Origin: Alphaproteobacteria bacterium
Lineage (GTDB): Bacteria > Pseudomonadota > Alphaproteobacteria > RF32 > CAG-239
Length of the DNA: 48,151 nucleotides
Reading direction: 5' to 3'
NCBI GenBank assembly: GCA_017480745.1
Contig: JAFUSA010000028.1
Coordinates: 1-48,151, forward strand
Part shown: positions 14,878 to 25,100 of the stretch, piece by piece
How positions within the stretch are numbered: the stretch's first letter is position 1
Layout: every line of letters starts with the position of its first letter
Program-made: the position numbers and the translations under genes
The notes under the pieces: generated by a model
What the model saw: only the letters and a program-made list of their open reading frames with translations
Databases searched by the model: none
Told to the model about the DNA's origin: nothing

Positions 14878-15972
14878 ATGTATGACGCAAACGAATTAGC
14901 AATATATATTCACTGGCCATTTTGCAAAAGCAAATGTCCCTATTGTGATTTCTTCAAACAAATAAATCCCAAAGTAAATCAGCGGGAAATTATTGACGAA
15001 TATATAGTTTCTCTGCAAAGATATAAAAACATTGTGCCGCAACGTAAAATAAAATCGATATTTTTCGGCGGTGGTACTCCATCACTGATGGAACCGCGCT
15101 ATGTGGCACAAATTATAGATGAAATTTCTTCCTTATGGAACGTTAAAAATGATTGTGAAATTAGTTTAGAAGCCAATCCTAACAGTCACCATAAAACTAT
15201 GTTCAGAGATTTACATAACGCCGGAATAAACAGACTTTCTTTGGGAGTTCAAGCGCTAAACGAAGCAGATTTGCGTTTTTTGGGGCGAACGCATTCTTTG
15301 GAACAGGCACGATTCTGTATAGAGGAAATTGTAAAAGAATTTAATAATCATTCGGTTGATTTAATTTATGCGCGTCCGGAACAAAAAATTGCTCAATGGC
15401 AAAATGAGTTGACGGAAATATGCGGTTATGGGCTTAAACATATCTCACTTTATCAATTAACCATAGAAGAAGGAACTGTTTTTGCAAAAAAGGGTATTAA
15501 GGCCTTAAACGAAGAAGAGGCCACGCAACTGTATGATTTTACACGCGATTTTTTAGGAACTTACGGTTATGAGCATTATGAAATATCAAACTTTGCTTAT
15601 TCCGGTTTTCAATCAAAGCATAATCTTACTTATTGGCAAGGTGGCGATTATATTGGTATTGGGCAATCAGCGCATGGCAGATTACACCTAAATGGAAAAC
15701 ATATTGCCACGGAGTATCCGTTTGCAGAAGAAGAGCTTTCTGCCCAACAGCGCGCTCAAGAGCTGATTATTATGGGATTGCGCTTGATTTCCGGTATTAA
15801 TAAAGCCGATTTTAAAGCTATATGCGGATTGGATTTTGATGTGTTTGTTAATAAGGAAAATTTGCAACAGCTGGTGGAAGCCCAATTAGTAGAAAATAAT
15901 ACTGAATTTATTAAAACCACCAAACATGGAATATTGCTGACAGATGAGATAATAAGGCAGCTTTGTTTTTAG
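14878..15972 (+). CDS. hemW: HemW-type radical SAM protein (coproporphyrinogen oxidase-like)
   Basis: The protein is 364 residues. It starts AIYIHWPFCKSKCPYCDF with the radical SAM CxxxCxxC (C16, C20, C23), then FFGGGTPSLM (SAM binding, GGGTP), EISLEANPNS, GINRLSLGVQALNEADLRFLGRTH, and SVDLIYARPEQ. The C-terminal HemW domain has ISNFAYSGFQSKHNLTYWQGGDYIGIGQSAHG. These are the standard blocks of HemW, a heme-binding chaperone often misnamed oxygen-independent coproporphyrinogen oxidase. HemN proper would be longer. No strong ribosome-binding site precedes the start, which lies 10 bp after dgkA, so translation is probably coupled. Confidence 0.93.
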   Translation: MYDANELAIYIHWPFCKSKCPYCDFFKQINPKVNQREIIDEYIVSLQRYKNIVPQRKIKSIFFGGGTPSLMEPRYVAQIIDEISSLWNVKNDCEISLEANPNSHHKTMFRDLHNAGINRLSLGVQALNEADLRFLGRTHSLEQARFCIEEIVKEFNNHSVDLIYARPEQKIAQWQNELTEICGYGLKHISLYQLTIEEGTVFAKKGIKALNEEEATQLYDFTRDFLGTYGYEHYEISNFAYSGFQSKHNLTYWQGGDYIGIGQSAHGRLHLNGKHIATEYPFAEEELSAQQRAQELIIMGLRLISGINKADFKAICGLDFDVFVNKENLQQLVEAQLVENNTEFIKTTKHGILLTDEIIRQLCF

Positions 15973-16026
15973 AAACTTTTGGCGCTTGTGAGCAACGCGG
16001 GCTTTTTACAGATTTTGTTAAAAATA

Positions 16027-16055
16027 TTGACATTACACATAATTTGTAATATATT
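16027..16055 (+). promoter_or_regulatory. Promoter of glgX
   Basis: TTGACA (16027-16032, perfect consensus), a 17-bp spacer and TATATT (16050-16055). Start site expected near 16062, about 30 nt before the glgX ATG. Confidence 0.7.
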
Positions 16056-16069
16056 TTACACATAATTTG
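16032..16069 (+). promoter_or_regulatory. Tandem operator-like repeat over the glgX promoter
   Basis: TTACACATAATTTG occurs twice (16033-16046 and 16056-16069), 23 bp apart start to start, about two helical turns. One copy fills the -35/-10 spacer and the other covers the transcription start. The first copy is also part of an inverted repeat ATTACA-N7-TGTAAT (16032-16050). The placement suits a repressor. Confidence 0.5.
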
Positions 16070-16090
16070 GAACATAGCAGGAGAGATGTT

Positions 16091-18193
16091 ATGGAGCAAA
16101 GTGTTTTTCTCGGAACAAGCAAAAAAGATAACAAAACGCAGTTTGCAGTTTTTTCGGAGCATGCTCAAAAAATAGAACTTTGTTTATTTTCCGCAGATGA
16201 AAAAACGGAAACAAGGGTTCCCCTGACCAAAGGTAAAGATAATGTGTGGGTGGTGTCGCTTGATAACATTCGAGAAGGACAAAAATACGGTTACAGAGCT
16301 TACGGTGAATTTGCTCCGCATAAAGGGTTGTATTTTAATCCGCATAAGTTGCTGATTGATCCTTATGCCAAAGAGCTGTCGTCAACATTTACTGATTGGG
16401 AAGATCCGGCAATTTCGTTAACAAATAATGCAGACAGTGCTTACGCTGTTCCAAAGTCGGTAGTTACATTTGATAATCGGGAAGAAGATAAGAAAAAATA
16501 TCCCTATTTGCATCAAAAACCTCATCGCGCATGGAAAGACACTGTTATATATGAGGCTAATGTGAAGGGATTTTCCGCACAACATCCTGATATACCAGCA
16601 GAAGACCGTGGAACATTTCGCGCATTTGCAAATTCTGAAATTATTCAATATTTAAAATCTCTTGGAGTTACGCACCTTGAACTTATGCCGGTTACCACCA
16701 CCTGCGGTGGTTTGCAGTTGCAAAAAGAAAAAGGGCTGAGCGATTATTGGGGGTATAATCCGATTAACCATTTTGCTTTTGATCAACGTTATGGCTCACG
16801 TGATGATTTTAAAAAAATGGTAAACGAATTGCATAAAGCCGGAATAGAGGTCGGTTTGGATGTAGTTTATAACCATAGTGGTGAATATGGCGCTGAACAT
16901 AATTTGCTCTCTTATAAGGGTTTGGATGCACCTAATTATTACCGTATGACCTCGAATGGGCAATTTATTGATACAACCGGTTGCAAAAATAGCATCAATA
17001 CCAATACAAAAGCAATGGAAAATTTGTTGAGAGATTCTCTTAGTTATTTTGCGGGCGATTTAGGTGTTGATGGTTTTCGTTTTGATCTGGCAGGTGATTG
17101 CGCGCTTGACAATAATACACGTTTTGATTCTGAGGGGAGTTTTGCCCGCGTTATTCGTGAAATTGCTAAAAAATATAATGTGAAAATAAGTGGCGAACCA
17201 TGGAGTGCCATGGGTGGATATTATCGTGGTAATATGCCTGAAATTATGATGGAATGGAATGATAAGCACGAAGCGGCAATCCGCCGTTTTTACCGCGGAG
17301 ATGAAAATGTTGTGCCAGAGTTAGCCGGTCATATTTCAGGTGGCGAAGGTTTGTGGTATGGGCAGAAACAATCTAAATATATTCGTTATGTGGCGGCGCA
17401 TGATGGTTTTACGGCATATGATGTGGTGAACTATAACGAGAAAAATAATTGGGCAAACAATGAAAACAATAATGACGGCAATAATAATAATCACTCTTCC
17501 GTTTCTCCAAACAAAGAAATTGCTTTTCGTCGCCTTAAATCTATGATGACGGCCAATATTTTATCACGCGGAGTACCGATGATTTGTGCCGGAGATGAGT
17601 TGGCTCGCACTCAAAAAGGCAATAATAACGCTTATTGTCAGGATAATGAACTAACGTGGTTGCAGTGGAAAAATTTTTCCAAAGAACAGAGAGATTTATA
17701 TTTACATATCCGTAAATTGACCGCTTTGCGGGCAAAACATCCAACATTTGCCAATTTAGATGTATTTTCCGGTAATATTGTGCCATCTAATGGCCGCAAA
17801 GATATTGAGTGGATTCGCGCAGATGGACAAGAAATGCAAGAAAATGATTGGCATAATCATATCAACCATATTTTGGCTTGCGTAATTAACGGTAAAAACG
17901 GAGAAGTTTCGCAAAATCCGGCATCGCATAAAACTACTGATGATGATTTTATGATTTTGATGTGCGGTAACACATACGGAGTTGTTGATTTTAAATTACC
18001 AACGCCACCGAACGGGCAAAAGTGGGAACTGGTGTTTGATACCACCGGTAAACACAAAAAAATTAATGATAACGGTACTTATAGTTTAGATGCGTATAGC
18101 TATGTTTTACTAACCAGCCGTAAGCCGGAAAGCAAGCAACTTGTCAACAATATGACAGCGAATCTGCTCAAAAACAAAGGGCAAAGGGAGTAA
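16091..18193 (+). CDS. glgX: Glycogen debranching enzyme (GH13, GlgX type)
   Basis: I start the gene at ATG 16091 (MEQSVFLGTSKKDN), which has AGGAG at 16079-16083; an in-frame TTG at 16067 is less likely. This gives 700 residues. A CBM48 domain occupies the first ~100 residues, then a GH13 catalytic barrel: DYWGYNPINHFAFDQRYG, DVVYNHSGEYG, GFRFDLAG with the nucleophile Asp, ISGEPW with the acid/base Glu, and RYVAAHDGFTAYD with the third Asp. GlgX hydrolyses the alpha-1,6 branches left on glycogen after phosphorylase. There is an N-rich loop (NNENNNDGNNNNH) before SPNKEIAFRRLK. No other glycogen gene is in the window. A tandem operator-like repeat in the promoter suggests regulated expression. 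Confidence 0.92.
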   Translation: MEQSVFLGTSKKDNKTQFAVFSEHAQKIELCLFSADEKTETRVPLTKGKDNVWVVSLDNIREGQKYGYRAYGEFAPHKGLYFNPHKLLIDPYAKELSSTFTDWEDPAISLTNNADSAYAVPKSVVTFDNREEDKKKYPYLHQKPHRAWKDTVIYEANVKGFSAQHPDIPAEDRGTFRAFANSEIIQYLKSLGVTHLELMPVTTTCGGLQLQKEKGLSDYWGYNPINHFAFDQRYGSRDDFKKMVNELHKAGIEVGLDVVYNHSGEYGAEHNLLSYKGLDAPNYYRMTSNGQFIDTTGCKNSINTNTKAMENLLRDSLSYFAGDLGVDGFRFDLAGDCALDNNTRFDSEGSFARVIREIAKKYNVKISGEPWSAMGGYYRGNMPEIMMEWNDKHEAAIRRFYRGDENVVPELAGHISGGEGLWYGQKQSKYIRYVAAHDGFTAYDVVNYNEKNNWANNENNNDGNNNNHSSVSPNKEIAFRRLKSMMTANILSRGVPMICAGDELARTQKGNNNAYCQDNELTWLQWKNFSKEQRDLYLHIRKLTALRAKHPTFANLDVFSGNIVPSNGRKDIEWIRADGQEMQENDWHNHINHILACVINGKNGEVSQNPASHKTTDDDFMILMCGNTYGVVDFKLPTPPNGQKWELVFDTTGKHKKINDNGTYSLDAYSYVLLTSRKPESKQLVNNMTANLLKNKGQRE

Positions 18194-18243
18194 ATATTAA
18201 TGACATTCTACCGTTGGCGCTCGTAAGGAACGCAGACTGGGTT

Positions 18244-19605
18244 TTATCGCACAATATCTCCCCTACTTTGCTTCCAATAAGGTTGACTAAGATCAATTGC
18301 TGTATTTCGCGAGTTTTTCACATTTTCTTGTTGCAAATTATGCTCGGTTTGCAAACTTTGTTGCTTATGGCTACCGGCAGGCAATATGTTTTCAAGATTT
18401 TTAAGATAATTTTGTTGTCGCTCTTGGTCTGTATGTATACGCTGTACCAATTCTTCTCTACTCATCGTTGTATGAATCTCTGTATGTTTGATAGAAGCGT
18501 TAACCCCACCATTGATGAGAGTACCACTTTGTTCATAAAAAGCAGCCTTAATTTGGTCATCTGCAGAAAAAACAATAGCAGCACCGAATGGCTTACCGTT
18601 TAATATAGAGATTGTTGCCTTTGTACCGTCTGGTAACTCATGCTCCTTAAAGCTAACAGAATGATCACCTGTAATTTCGCAACCATGATCATAAAGCTTA
18701 TAACTCGTAACTTTACCATCTTTATCACGATACATCTCAACACCATGTTTTTGGCCATCTAACAATGCAACTTGAATGGATTCACCATTAGTATCATTAA
18801 TGACCGTTTGAATTTCCGCAGTTTTATATTGTGGATTAGCGATATATTCCATTCTTTCTGTTGGTAATGCTTGCGAGTTAACCTCATACATCGGGTAAAC
18901 TTTTTCAGAAGTAATGCTTATCGAAGACACTTGTGTAGGTTTATCTGTTTCAGTTGTTGTGTTTTCATCTATTATCTGTGCATTTGAAGTATTTGGATTA
19001 ATCATATTAGAATGAGGTTGTGTATGGTCATCTAAATCAGCACGCATAGTTTGTGTCGTTAGAGATAATTGGTTTTGCTCCTCCACAGCATCCATATGTG
19101 CTTGATAGTCTGCTTTATGTTCATTTACATATTTTCGTGCGGCTTTATATAAGCGCTTTTCACTATGGCGAATGCTGCTAACTTTAGCTATGGATTCTTC
19201 ATCTACGTCAACACCACTTTGATACCAATCGGTTAGTTCATTCAATGTTTTTGCTGCATGTGAATAAACACGTTTCTGCGTGTTTTTCATATCTTTAATA
19301 TATTCTCTAAGTGCGGCTTTATCCTGAGCTGTCAGACTTTCACCATTAGCTGATTTATCGATGATATCGCTAAAAGCCTCATTATCCGGTAAAAGCTTAA
19401 GAAATTCAGCTATTCGTGTGCTGAAATAATCTTCTTCATCCGGATAATACCTCCTATTGTATTTATATGGTTTTTCGGTTAATTCACCATGCTTATAGTC
19501 ATTTTTGTCTCTTTTATATTCATCCAGTGATTCTTCATATATCTTAATATAATCGGCATAAGCTTCATACAAATCCTCATCAAACGGTGTAATATTATTG
19601 CTCAT
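18244..19605 (-). CDS. Hypothetical protein, 453 residues, with toxin-YwqK/MORN-like repeats near the C-terminus
   Basis: There is no signal peptide or membrane segment. The N-terminal third is helical and highly charged (YADYIKIYEESLDEYKRD), with many Tyr and Arg/Lys. The middle (~170-235) is polar, rich in T, N, Q and S, and likely disordered. The part around 265-360 has DGQKHGVEMYRDKDGKVTSY and NGKPFGAAIVFSADDQIKAA, which follow the G-x-x-H/F-G-x-x-x-x-(Y/F) spacing of MORN-type repeats. The C-terminal tail is Q-rich. I recognise no full-length family. The gene lies downstream of the TPS operon on the same strand but has its own promoter, so a functional link to secretion is possible but not shown. 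Confidence 0.75.
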   Translation of the reverse strand: MSNNITPFDEDLYEAYADYIKIYEESLDEYKRDKNDYKHGELTEKPYKYNRRYYPDEEDYFSTRIAEFLKLLPDNEAFSDIIDKSANGESLTAQDKAALREYIKDMKNTQKRVYSHAAKTLNELTDWYQSGVDVDEESIAKVSSIRHSEKRLYKAARKYVNEHKADYQAHMDAVEEQNQLSLTTQTMRADLDDHTQPHSNMINPNTSNAQIIDENTTTETDKPTQVSSISITSEKVYPMYEVNSQALPTERMEYIANPQYKTAEIQTVINDTNGESIQVALLDGQKHGVEMYRDKDGKVTSYKLYDHGCEITGDHSVSFKEHELPDGTKATISILNGKPFGAAIVFSADDQIKAAFYEQSGTLINGGVNASIKHTEIHTTMSREELVQRIHTDQERQQNYLKNLENILPAGSHKQQSLQTEHNLQQENVKNSRNTAIDLSQPYWKQSRGDIVR

Positions 19606-19641
19606 CTCAACCTCATATATTTACCAATCCCCATATCACGT

Positions 19642-19670
19642 ATTATATCACAATATCTTATTGGATTCAA
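19642..19670 (-). promoter_or_regulatory. Promoter of the 453-residue hypothetical gene
   Basis: On the minus strand TTGAAT is followed after 17 bp by TATAAT, about 37 bp before the ATG at 19605. The good -10 and exact spacing make it convincing. It separates this gene from the TPS transcript upstream. Confidence 0.7.
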
Positions 19671-19823
19671 GATATTTATTCAACTATGTATCAGATTGTA
19701 AAATAAAAACAGAAGCCGAACAAATTAAGTGAAACAAAAATATAGTGATTTTCTTTTTACAGTGACTGAGATGACTAACCTTAAAAAATTAACCGTCTCT
19801 AACAATAATATTAGGCTTATAAA

Positions 19824-20246
19824 TTATTTCACCATTTTTGCGATATCTTCTGTAATATCAACACCACCGTAAATTACAATATTTTTAGCAATGACCATAG
19901 AATAGCCTTTTTTCTTTGCTTCTGTCTCAACTGTTTGTGAAATACTGTTGCTTATTGCTTTAAGTTCTTGTTGGTACTGCAACGCAATGTCTCTTCTTTT
20001 CAAAGCAAATTCGGCATTATATTTTTGTAATAACGCTTGCTGTCTTTCTTTATCTTGCTCTGCATTTACCTCATTTTGAGCATTTTGCAACCATATATTC
20101 AGCTCATTAACTTTAGATGATTGTGCTTCTCTTAAAGATTTTACCTGAGCGGAAGAATTGACAATTGCTTGAACATCAACCACCGCAATATTCGTTGCAT
20201 TAGGCTGTGTGCTTGTTTTATCTTTTGCATTAGTCTGATTTTTCAT
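19824..20246 (-). CDS. Small Skp/OmpH-like protein in the TPS locus, no visible signal peptide
   Basis: The protein is 140 residues. After a polar 18-residue start (MKNQTNAKDKTSTQPNAT) comes IAVVDVQAIVNSSAQVKSLR, the first strand and helix of the Skp fold, then a long Q- and E-rich coiled coil (~45-110) and the closing GYSMVIAKNIVIYGGVDITE. It resembles the anchored Skp-like protein encoded at 13876-14352 but lacks any hydrophobic segment, so export by Sec is not apparent. The start is preceded by AAGAAAGG. It lies 45 bp after tpsB on the same strand and is probably co-transcribed with tpsA-tpsB. A chaperone for the giant TpsA exoprotein is the natural idea. Without a signal peptide it would have to act before export, or the true export route is unusual. 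Confidence 0.8.
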   Translation of the reverse strand: MKNQTNAKDKTSTQPNATNIAVVDVQAIVNSSAQVKSLREAQSSKVNELNIWLQNAQNEVNAEQDKERQQALLQKYNAEFALKRRDIALQYQQELKAISNSISQTVETEAKKKGYSMVIAKNIVIYGGVDITEDIAKMVK

Positions 20247-20291
20247 TTTAATACCTTTCTTAAATAAAATTCAAATGTTGTTATGCCGGCA

Positions 20292-22073
20292 TTAGAACGG
20301 CACTGCGATTAAATCAAAGTGAAAACTTGTGTCAGATTCGTGATATGTACCTTTGTTCATCAAAGGAAAACCTATATAAAATCTGGCAGATAAATATTTA
20401 TTAATAGCTATACGCAAGCCGACACCATCGCTTAAAAGGAAATTCGTTCTATGCGGTTTTCCTTCATGCGGAAATATTCCGCCATGGTCCAAAAAGGCCG
20501 CAAATTTAACCGAATCCCGCAGATGGAATGTGTCATCACTTTTGCTAAAAGGAATATTTACAGTCTCCGGTAAAAACGGTACCGGAAACAGCATTTCCAA
20601 ACTGGTGTAATATGCGGAAGGCGCCATCAAAAGGCTCTCGGAATAACCTCTGACACTTGAAATACCACCAATTTGATATTGCTCAACATAAGCAATATTA
20701 TCCGGCGAATATTGTCCACCGGCTTTGACTGTGCCAATAATTCCCCACGGGAGATAGTGGATATAATACGCATCTGTATTTATTTTTGTGAAATGATCGC
20801 TTTTGTGCCTAATTTTATCTCTAATTACACCGTTGGTTGAATATAACGAGCCATAGAACATACTCTTTGTAAAATTATAATTTCCACCAAACCCAACAGC
20901 AACATTTGTATCCTTATAATCGGAATATTTAATATCAGAAATTTTTGCCGTTGATGTCTTAAAATTAAATGACGCGTTAGCATTCAATTTACCTTTTACC
21001 GTATCAATCAACGGATGTGAGATATAACCGCTATATGTGTTAGTTTTGGCATTTAAATCAAAATCTTTATATTCACCGCTGGTCACTTTACTTTTACCAA
21101 ACATATACGATACACCGGCACGAGTGCCGTATCTGTTGATTGGAACATTGTAGTCGATATAAGGATTAAACGAAGATCGTGCAGCATTGAATGCCATTGA
21201 TAATCTATCTTGAAAGCCGATAAGAGAGTCAGTTGAAGCAACTATTCCTCCTCGATGTTCACCGGTTGTATCACGCCCAAAATTATCAAATGAGGCCGAC
21301 AAATGGTAAGGCATTGTTTCTTCTGCTTTCAAGTTAACATCTGTTGTGCCGTATTCTTCACCAGGCTTTAATTCCGCACGCATTTTAATGCTACGAGCAT
21401 TTTTGTTGAATATTTTCAGTTCTTTTTGTAAATCCTGCAAATTAAAAAGTTCACCGTCTTTATGACTAAATTGAGAGCGCAAATACCATTCTTTATTGTG
21501 TTTATTACCATCAACAGTCAATTTTCCGATATGTGCTTCCATCAACTCTATTTTCAAAACTCCTTCAAGTTTTCCTTCAGTAATAAAAGCACGGGCTGTG
21601 ATAAAGCCTTTTTTCAAATATCGAGCATTGATGAGATTAACCAAGTTGTTAATATCCTCAATAGTTACATCTTTCTTTTCAACCAAAGACTTGAACTTGT
21701 TAATTTCAGCAGATGAGAAAATTTCAGAATCCGAAATATCCACACGATAGATATGTACACTTGGTGCATATTTATTTATTCTCGCCGGAAGTTTTATTTC
21801 ATCTTCCGTTGTATCAGTCAAGGTTTCGGCAGCATTCTCTGTCTGTACATTACTACGGCTTTCTCGTGACTGATAATACCGTCTGATGCGATTCATATCA
21901 GTCATCTCATCAACAGCTTCGTTTGGTGTTAAAAGATTTTGATTCACTTCTGCTACTTTTTCTTCATGATTAGCTTCTGCATACGCCTTACTGCTTATCA
22001 GAAACACACCTGTCGAAATAAAGGAGCCACAAATCAGAGCTTGCCAAAACATTTTTTTTGAGTTCATTAACAT
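20292..22073 (-). CDS. TpsB outer-membrane transporter of a two-partner secretion system (FhaC/ShlB family)
   Basis: The protein is 593 residues. A signal peptide (about 1-32, ending SSKAYA) is followed by a linker with several charged residues. POTRA-type domains occupy about residues 95-250 (VEKKDVTIEDINNLVNLINA; GVLKIELMEAHIGKLTVDGN). The rest is a 16-strand-type barrel with amphipathic strands, the conserved SVRGY motif near residue 475 (loop L6 of Omp85/TpsB proteins), and a final strand ending in Phe (DLIAVPF), as outer-membrane barrels do. It would translocate the TpsA protein encoded 48 bp upstream on the same strand. An AAGGA ribosome-binding site precedes the start. Structure and context agree, so the assignment is secure. 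Confidence 0.93.
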   Translation of the reverse strand: MLMNSKKMFWQALICGSFISTGVFLISSKAYAEANHEEKVAEVNQNLLTPNEAVDEMTDMNRIRRYYQSRESRSNVQTENAAETLTDTTEDEIKLPARINKYAPSVHIYRVDISDSEIFSSAEINKFKSLVEKKDVTIEDINNLVNLINARYLKKGFITARAFITEGKLEGVLKIELMEAHIGKLTVDGNKHNKEWYLRSQFSHKDGELFNLQDLQKELKIFNKNARSIKMRAELKPGEEYGTTDVNLKAEETMPYHLSASFDNFGRDTTGEHRGGIVASTDSLIGFQDRLSMAFNAARSSFNPYIDYNVPINRYGTRAGVSYMFGKSKVTSGEYKDFDLNAKTNTYSGYISHPLIDTVKGKLNANASFNFKTSTAKISDIKYSDYKDTNVAVGFGGNYNFTKSMFYGSLYSTNGVIRDKIRHKSDHFTKINTDAYYIHYLPWGIIGTVKAGGQYSPDNIAYVEQYQIGGISSVRGYSESLLMAPSAYYTSLEMLFPVPFLPETVNIPFSKSDDTFHLRDSVKFAAFLDHGGIFPHEGKPHRTNFLLSDGVGLRIAINKYLSARFYIGFPLMNKGTYHESDTSFHFDLIAVPF

Positions 22074-22121
22074 AGTTTCAAGTCCTTTTTATATTGACAT
22101 TTATTGCTGTATTCCAAAAAA

Positions 22122-25100
22122 CTACAGTACTTTTTTCTTTTTTGCATCTTCGCTATATTTTTCACCCTTTAATCTGTCATCTTTCGTCTGATTAATGATG
22201 CCCATTATATTAGATTCGTTTACTAATTTATTATGAAAATCGCTAACAGGGTTATCACCATCACTCGAACCGATAACAGATGAAATATAGTCAGATACCG
22301 TTGGCAAACGATACAGCGAATCATCTGCTTCGGACATAACTTCTTTACCATGATACAAAACTCTCAAAGCATTTTCCGAAGCCAACGTAATTTCACCTTC
22401 CATACTTGATGTATAGGCCTCCTTATTGACCAAAATATTCTTATCGTGTCTGGTTACATTTCGAGATTCTGTGCGAATATTGTTACTGCCATCAACTATC
22501 AGATGCATCGGCTTTTTAGTCAAATAGAGCTGGGCTGTAACATCAGGATACACTGCCAAGCTTGTATTGTCGATAACAATATCCTTGCTTGCTGTTTCAA
22601 TTGTTCCTTTTGTTCTAACATCACCAGTAATATTAACATTTTCAGAATCTGTTATTAAAGCCAATTTATCTGTATTAAGATTAGCAATATTCACATCGTT
22701 GATTGCCGTAATTACTGTATCATTTGCGGTAACGTCGTTATAATTTGCCACTGCTCCGGTATTGTTAAGTCTTGCAATATTACTTGCGTTAATATTTACA
22801 TAGTTGCTATCGGCAAATTCAATATTCAAAGCTTTGTTTTTGCCAATAGAATCACCGGCTGTCAGATTAATATTTTTAGCAACTATATTCGTGTCATCTA
22901 CACCCAAACCATTAGTAATATCTTTAGACGAGGTAATATTTGCAACATCCGTATAATCCGCAGTATTACCTCTGATTGAACCGATATGCAAATCGTTGGA
23001 AGTATTAACTGCCAAATCATCAACTGTGGCATAGATGTTTCCACCCAACTTCAATTCTGCAATTTCAATATTTTCAGCATCTGCGGTCAAATTACCATTG
23101 ATATCTGCATCTACAATTGCGATATTTCCATTGGCATCAACATTTGCATCACATTTTACATCTAATTTACCGCTGACAGCTGTATTAGCAGAAGTATCAG
23201 AAAAGTTACCGCCTACGGTCAGTGTAGAAATCTCAGTATCTGCACTACTTACAAAATTTGTATCACCATGAATAACAGTATTGTTGACAATAACATTACC
23301 TTCAGCATTCACCTCAGTCATAGCTTGGTTAGTTTCATTACTGGTTAATTTATTAACATCTGCGTTTTGAAGTGTCATTGTTCCGGCAGAATCAACATCT
23401 AAATGATCCGTTGTAATATTATTTGCAATGACTATATTATTACCGCTCACGGCAACATCTGTCGCTTTAGCGTTGCTTAAGCTTACATCTGCACCGCCGC
23501 TAACTACAATATTCGCTGAGTGCTCGTCATTATCTGCCGTTATACCATTAACATTTATATCTGCGTCGCCGAAAATTTCAATATCTTCAGCGGAAATGAT
23601 ATTATTTGCAGAAATTTTCGTATCTTCCTCAGCAAGAATGACTGCCGTACCTGTGTTTAGACCTTGAGTAATACCCAGCTTATCGCCAACACCTTTGATA
23701 TAGGCTTCATTAGCTTTATATGTTAAACCTTTATTCGCATATTCAGATGTTGTTTCAACAACCATGTAGTCATCTAACGAACCGATATTCTTTTTAGCGT
23801 TCAGAATGATATTATCTGCTCTGATATTAGTTATATCTTCCTCAGACTTTTCCGCATTATCAAGAATATGGCCTGCCGAAGTAAGAGATACAGTTCCAAT
23901 CGAACCGTTGCCGTTGTAGGTGTCAATGGTTACAATTTTCATTCCGTAATCAGCGTTATTAGCTGATAAATAGATATTATTACCTTTGCTGTTAAAGGCT
24001 GAAATTGTTCTATTGACCTTCATATTAACGGCTTCATTTTCGCTCCCGATATCGCCGTTTGCATTTAAAGTAATTCTTTCACCTGTAACCCCAAAATCAG
24101 CATTATCAGAATAGCCATAATCTTGTTTTATGCCCTTTTCACTGGATAATGTTACGTTATTACCGGCTTTAATGACACCGATTTTCAAATCTTTCGCATT
24201 CACATTAAACGCATCAATCTCAGCTTGAGTACTGTCTTCCGTTAATGGTGTTTGCGAAACTTGTGCAATGTTAATATCACCCAATCCAGAAGCATATGTG
24301 GAAGCATTAACAGTTCCATCTGCATTTAAAGCAATGTTTTCAATACTACCGCCCCATGCCGATAAGTTAATATCTTTTCCAGCAATATTATAGTACCTGC
24401 CTTCATCTGTGATGGCTGATGCAATAATTCCACGTTGCGAACCGAGATCAACATTTCCTTGTGAGGACTTGATTAAATCAACATAAATATCACCGGCTGA
24501 ACCCAAATATATATCGTCTTTTGCTTCAACATGGAATATGCCGTCACTCGCAAATTTTAAGATATTTTCTTTTGTTGCTATTGCTCCATTTACGGCTTTC
24601 AACACAATATTTCCGCCGTGAATATGCTTATCGCTGTATGTACCGGTATCGGCAGCGGCAACGATTGAACCTTCTTTTGATTCAATCGTCACGGTTCCTC
24701 CATTTTCACTCACAATTGAAGATACGACCACATCACCTTTGTTAGTGATTGTAACATCATCTTTGGCACGTGCTTTCAACTTTTTGATGTCAATATCAAC
24801 ATTTTCATTAATCGTGGTATCCAAACCAACGTAGTCGGCATGCAAATCCAAAGCATCAGCCTTAATGGAAACTTCTTTCTTTGTGCCATTTTGAGCTACG
24901 CTATTGAAATCTCCGGCAGCCGTTGCCAGATAAACGTTTCCGTTACCATTGCCCGCATTGAGATTTATATTACTGATTTCCGTATAAGGGAAATTAACAT
25001 AGATATCGTTTTCAGACACAGCAGTCAATTTACCATTATCGAAAATCGCTATTTGAATCGGTCTGTAAACGCTACCCTCAATAACTTCTTCACCGATGTT

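Noticed and set aside
15976..16010. Weak hairpin TTGGCGCTTGTGAGCAACGC followed by T-run after hemW, with a similar sequence at 18214-18240 after glgX
   Set aside because: The stem needs a bulge in the first copy and barely pairs in the second; too weak to call terminators or a repeat family.
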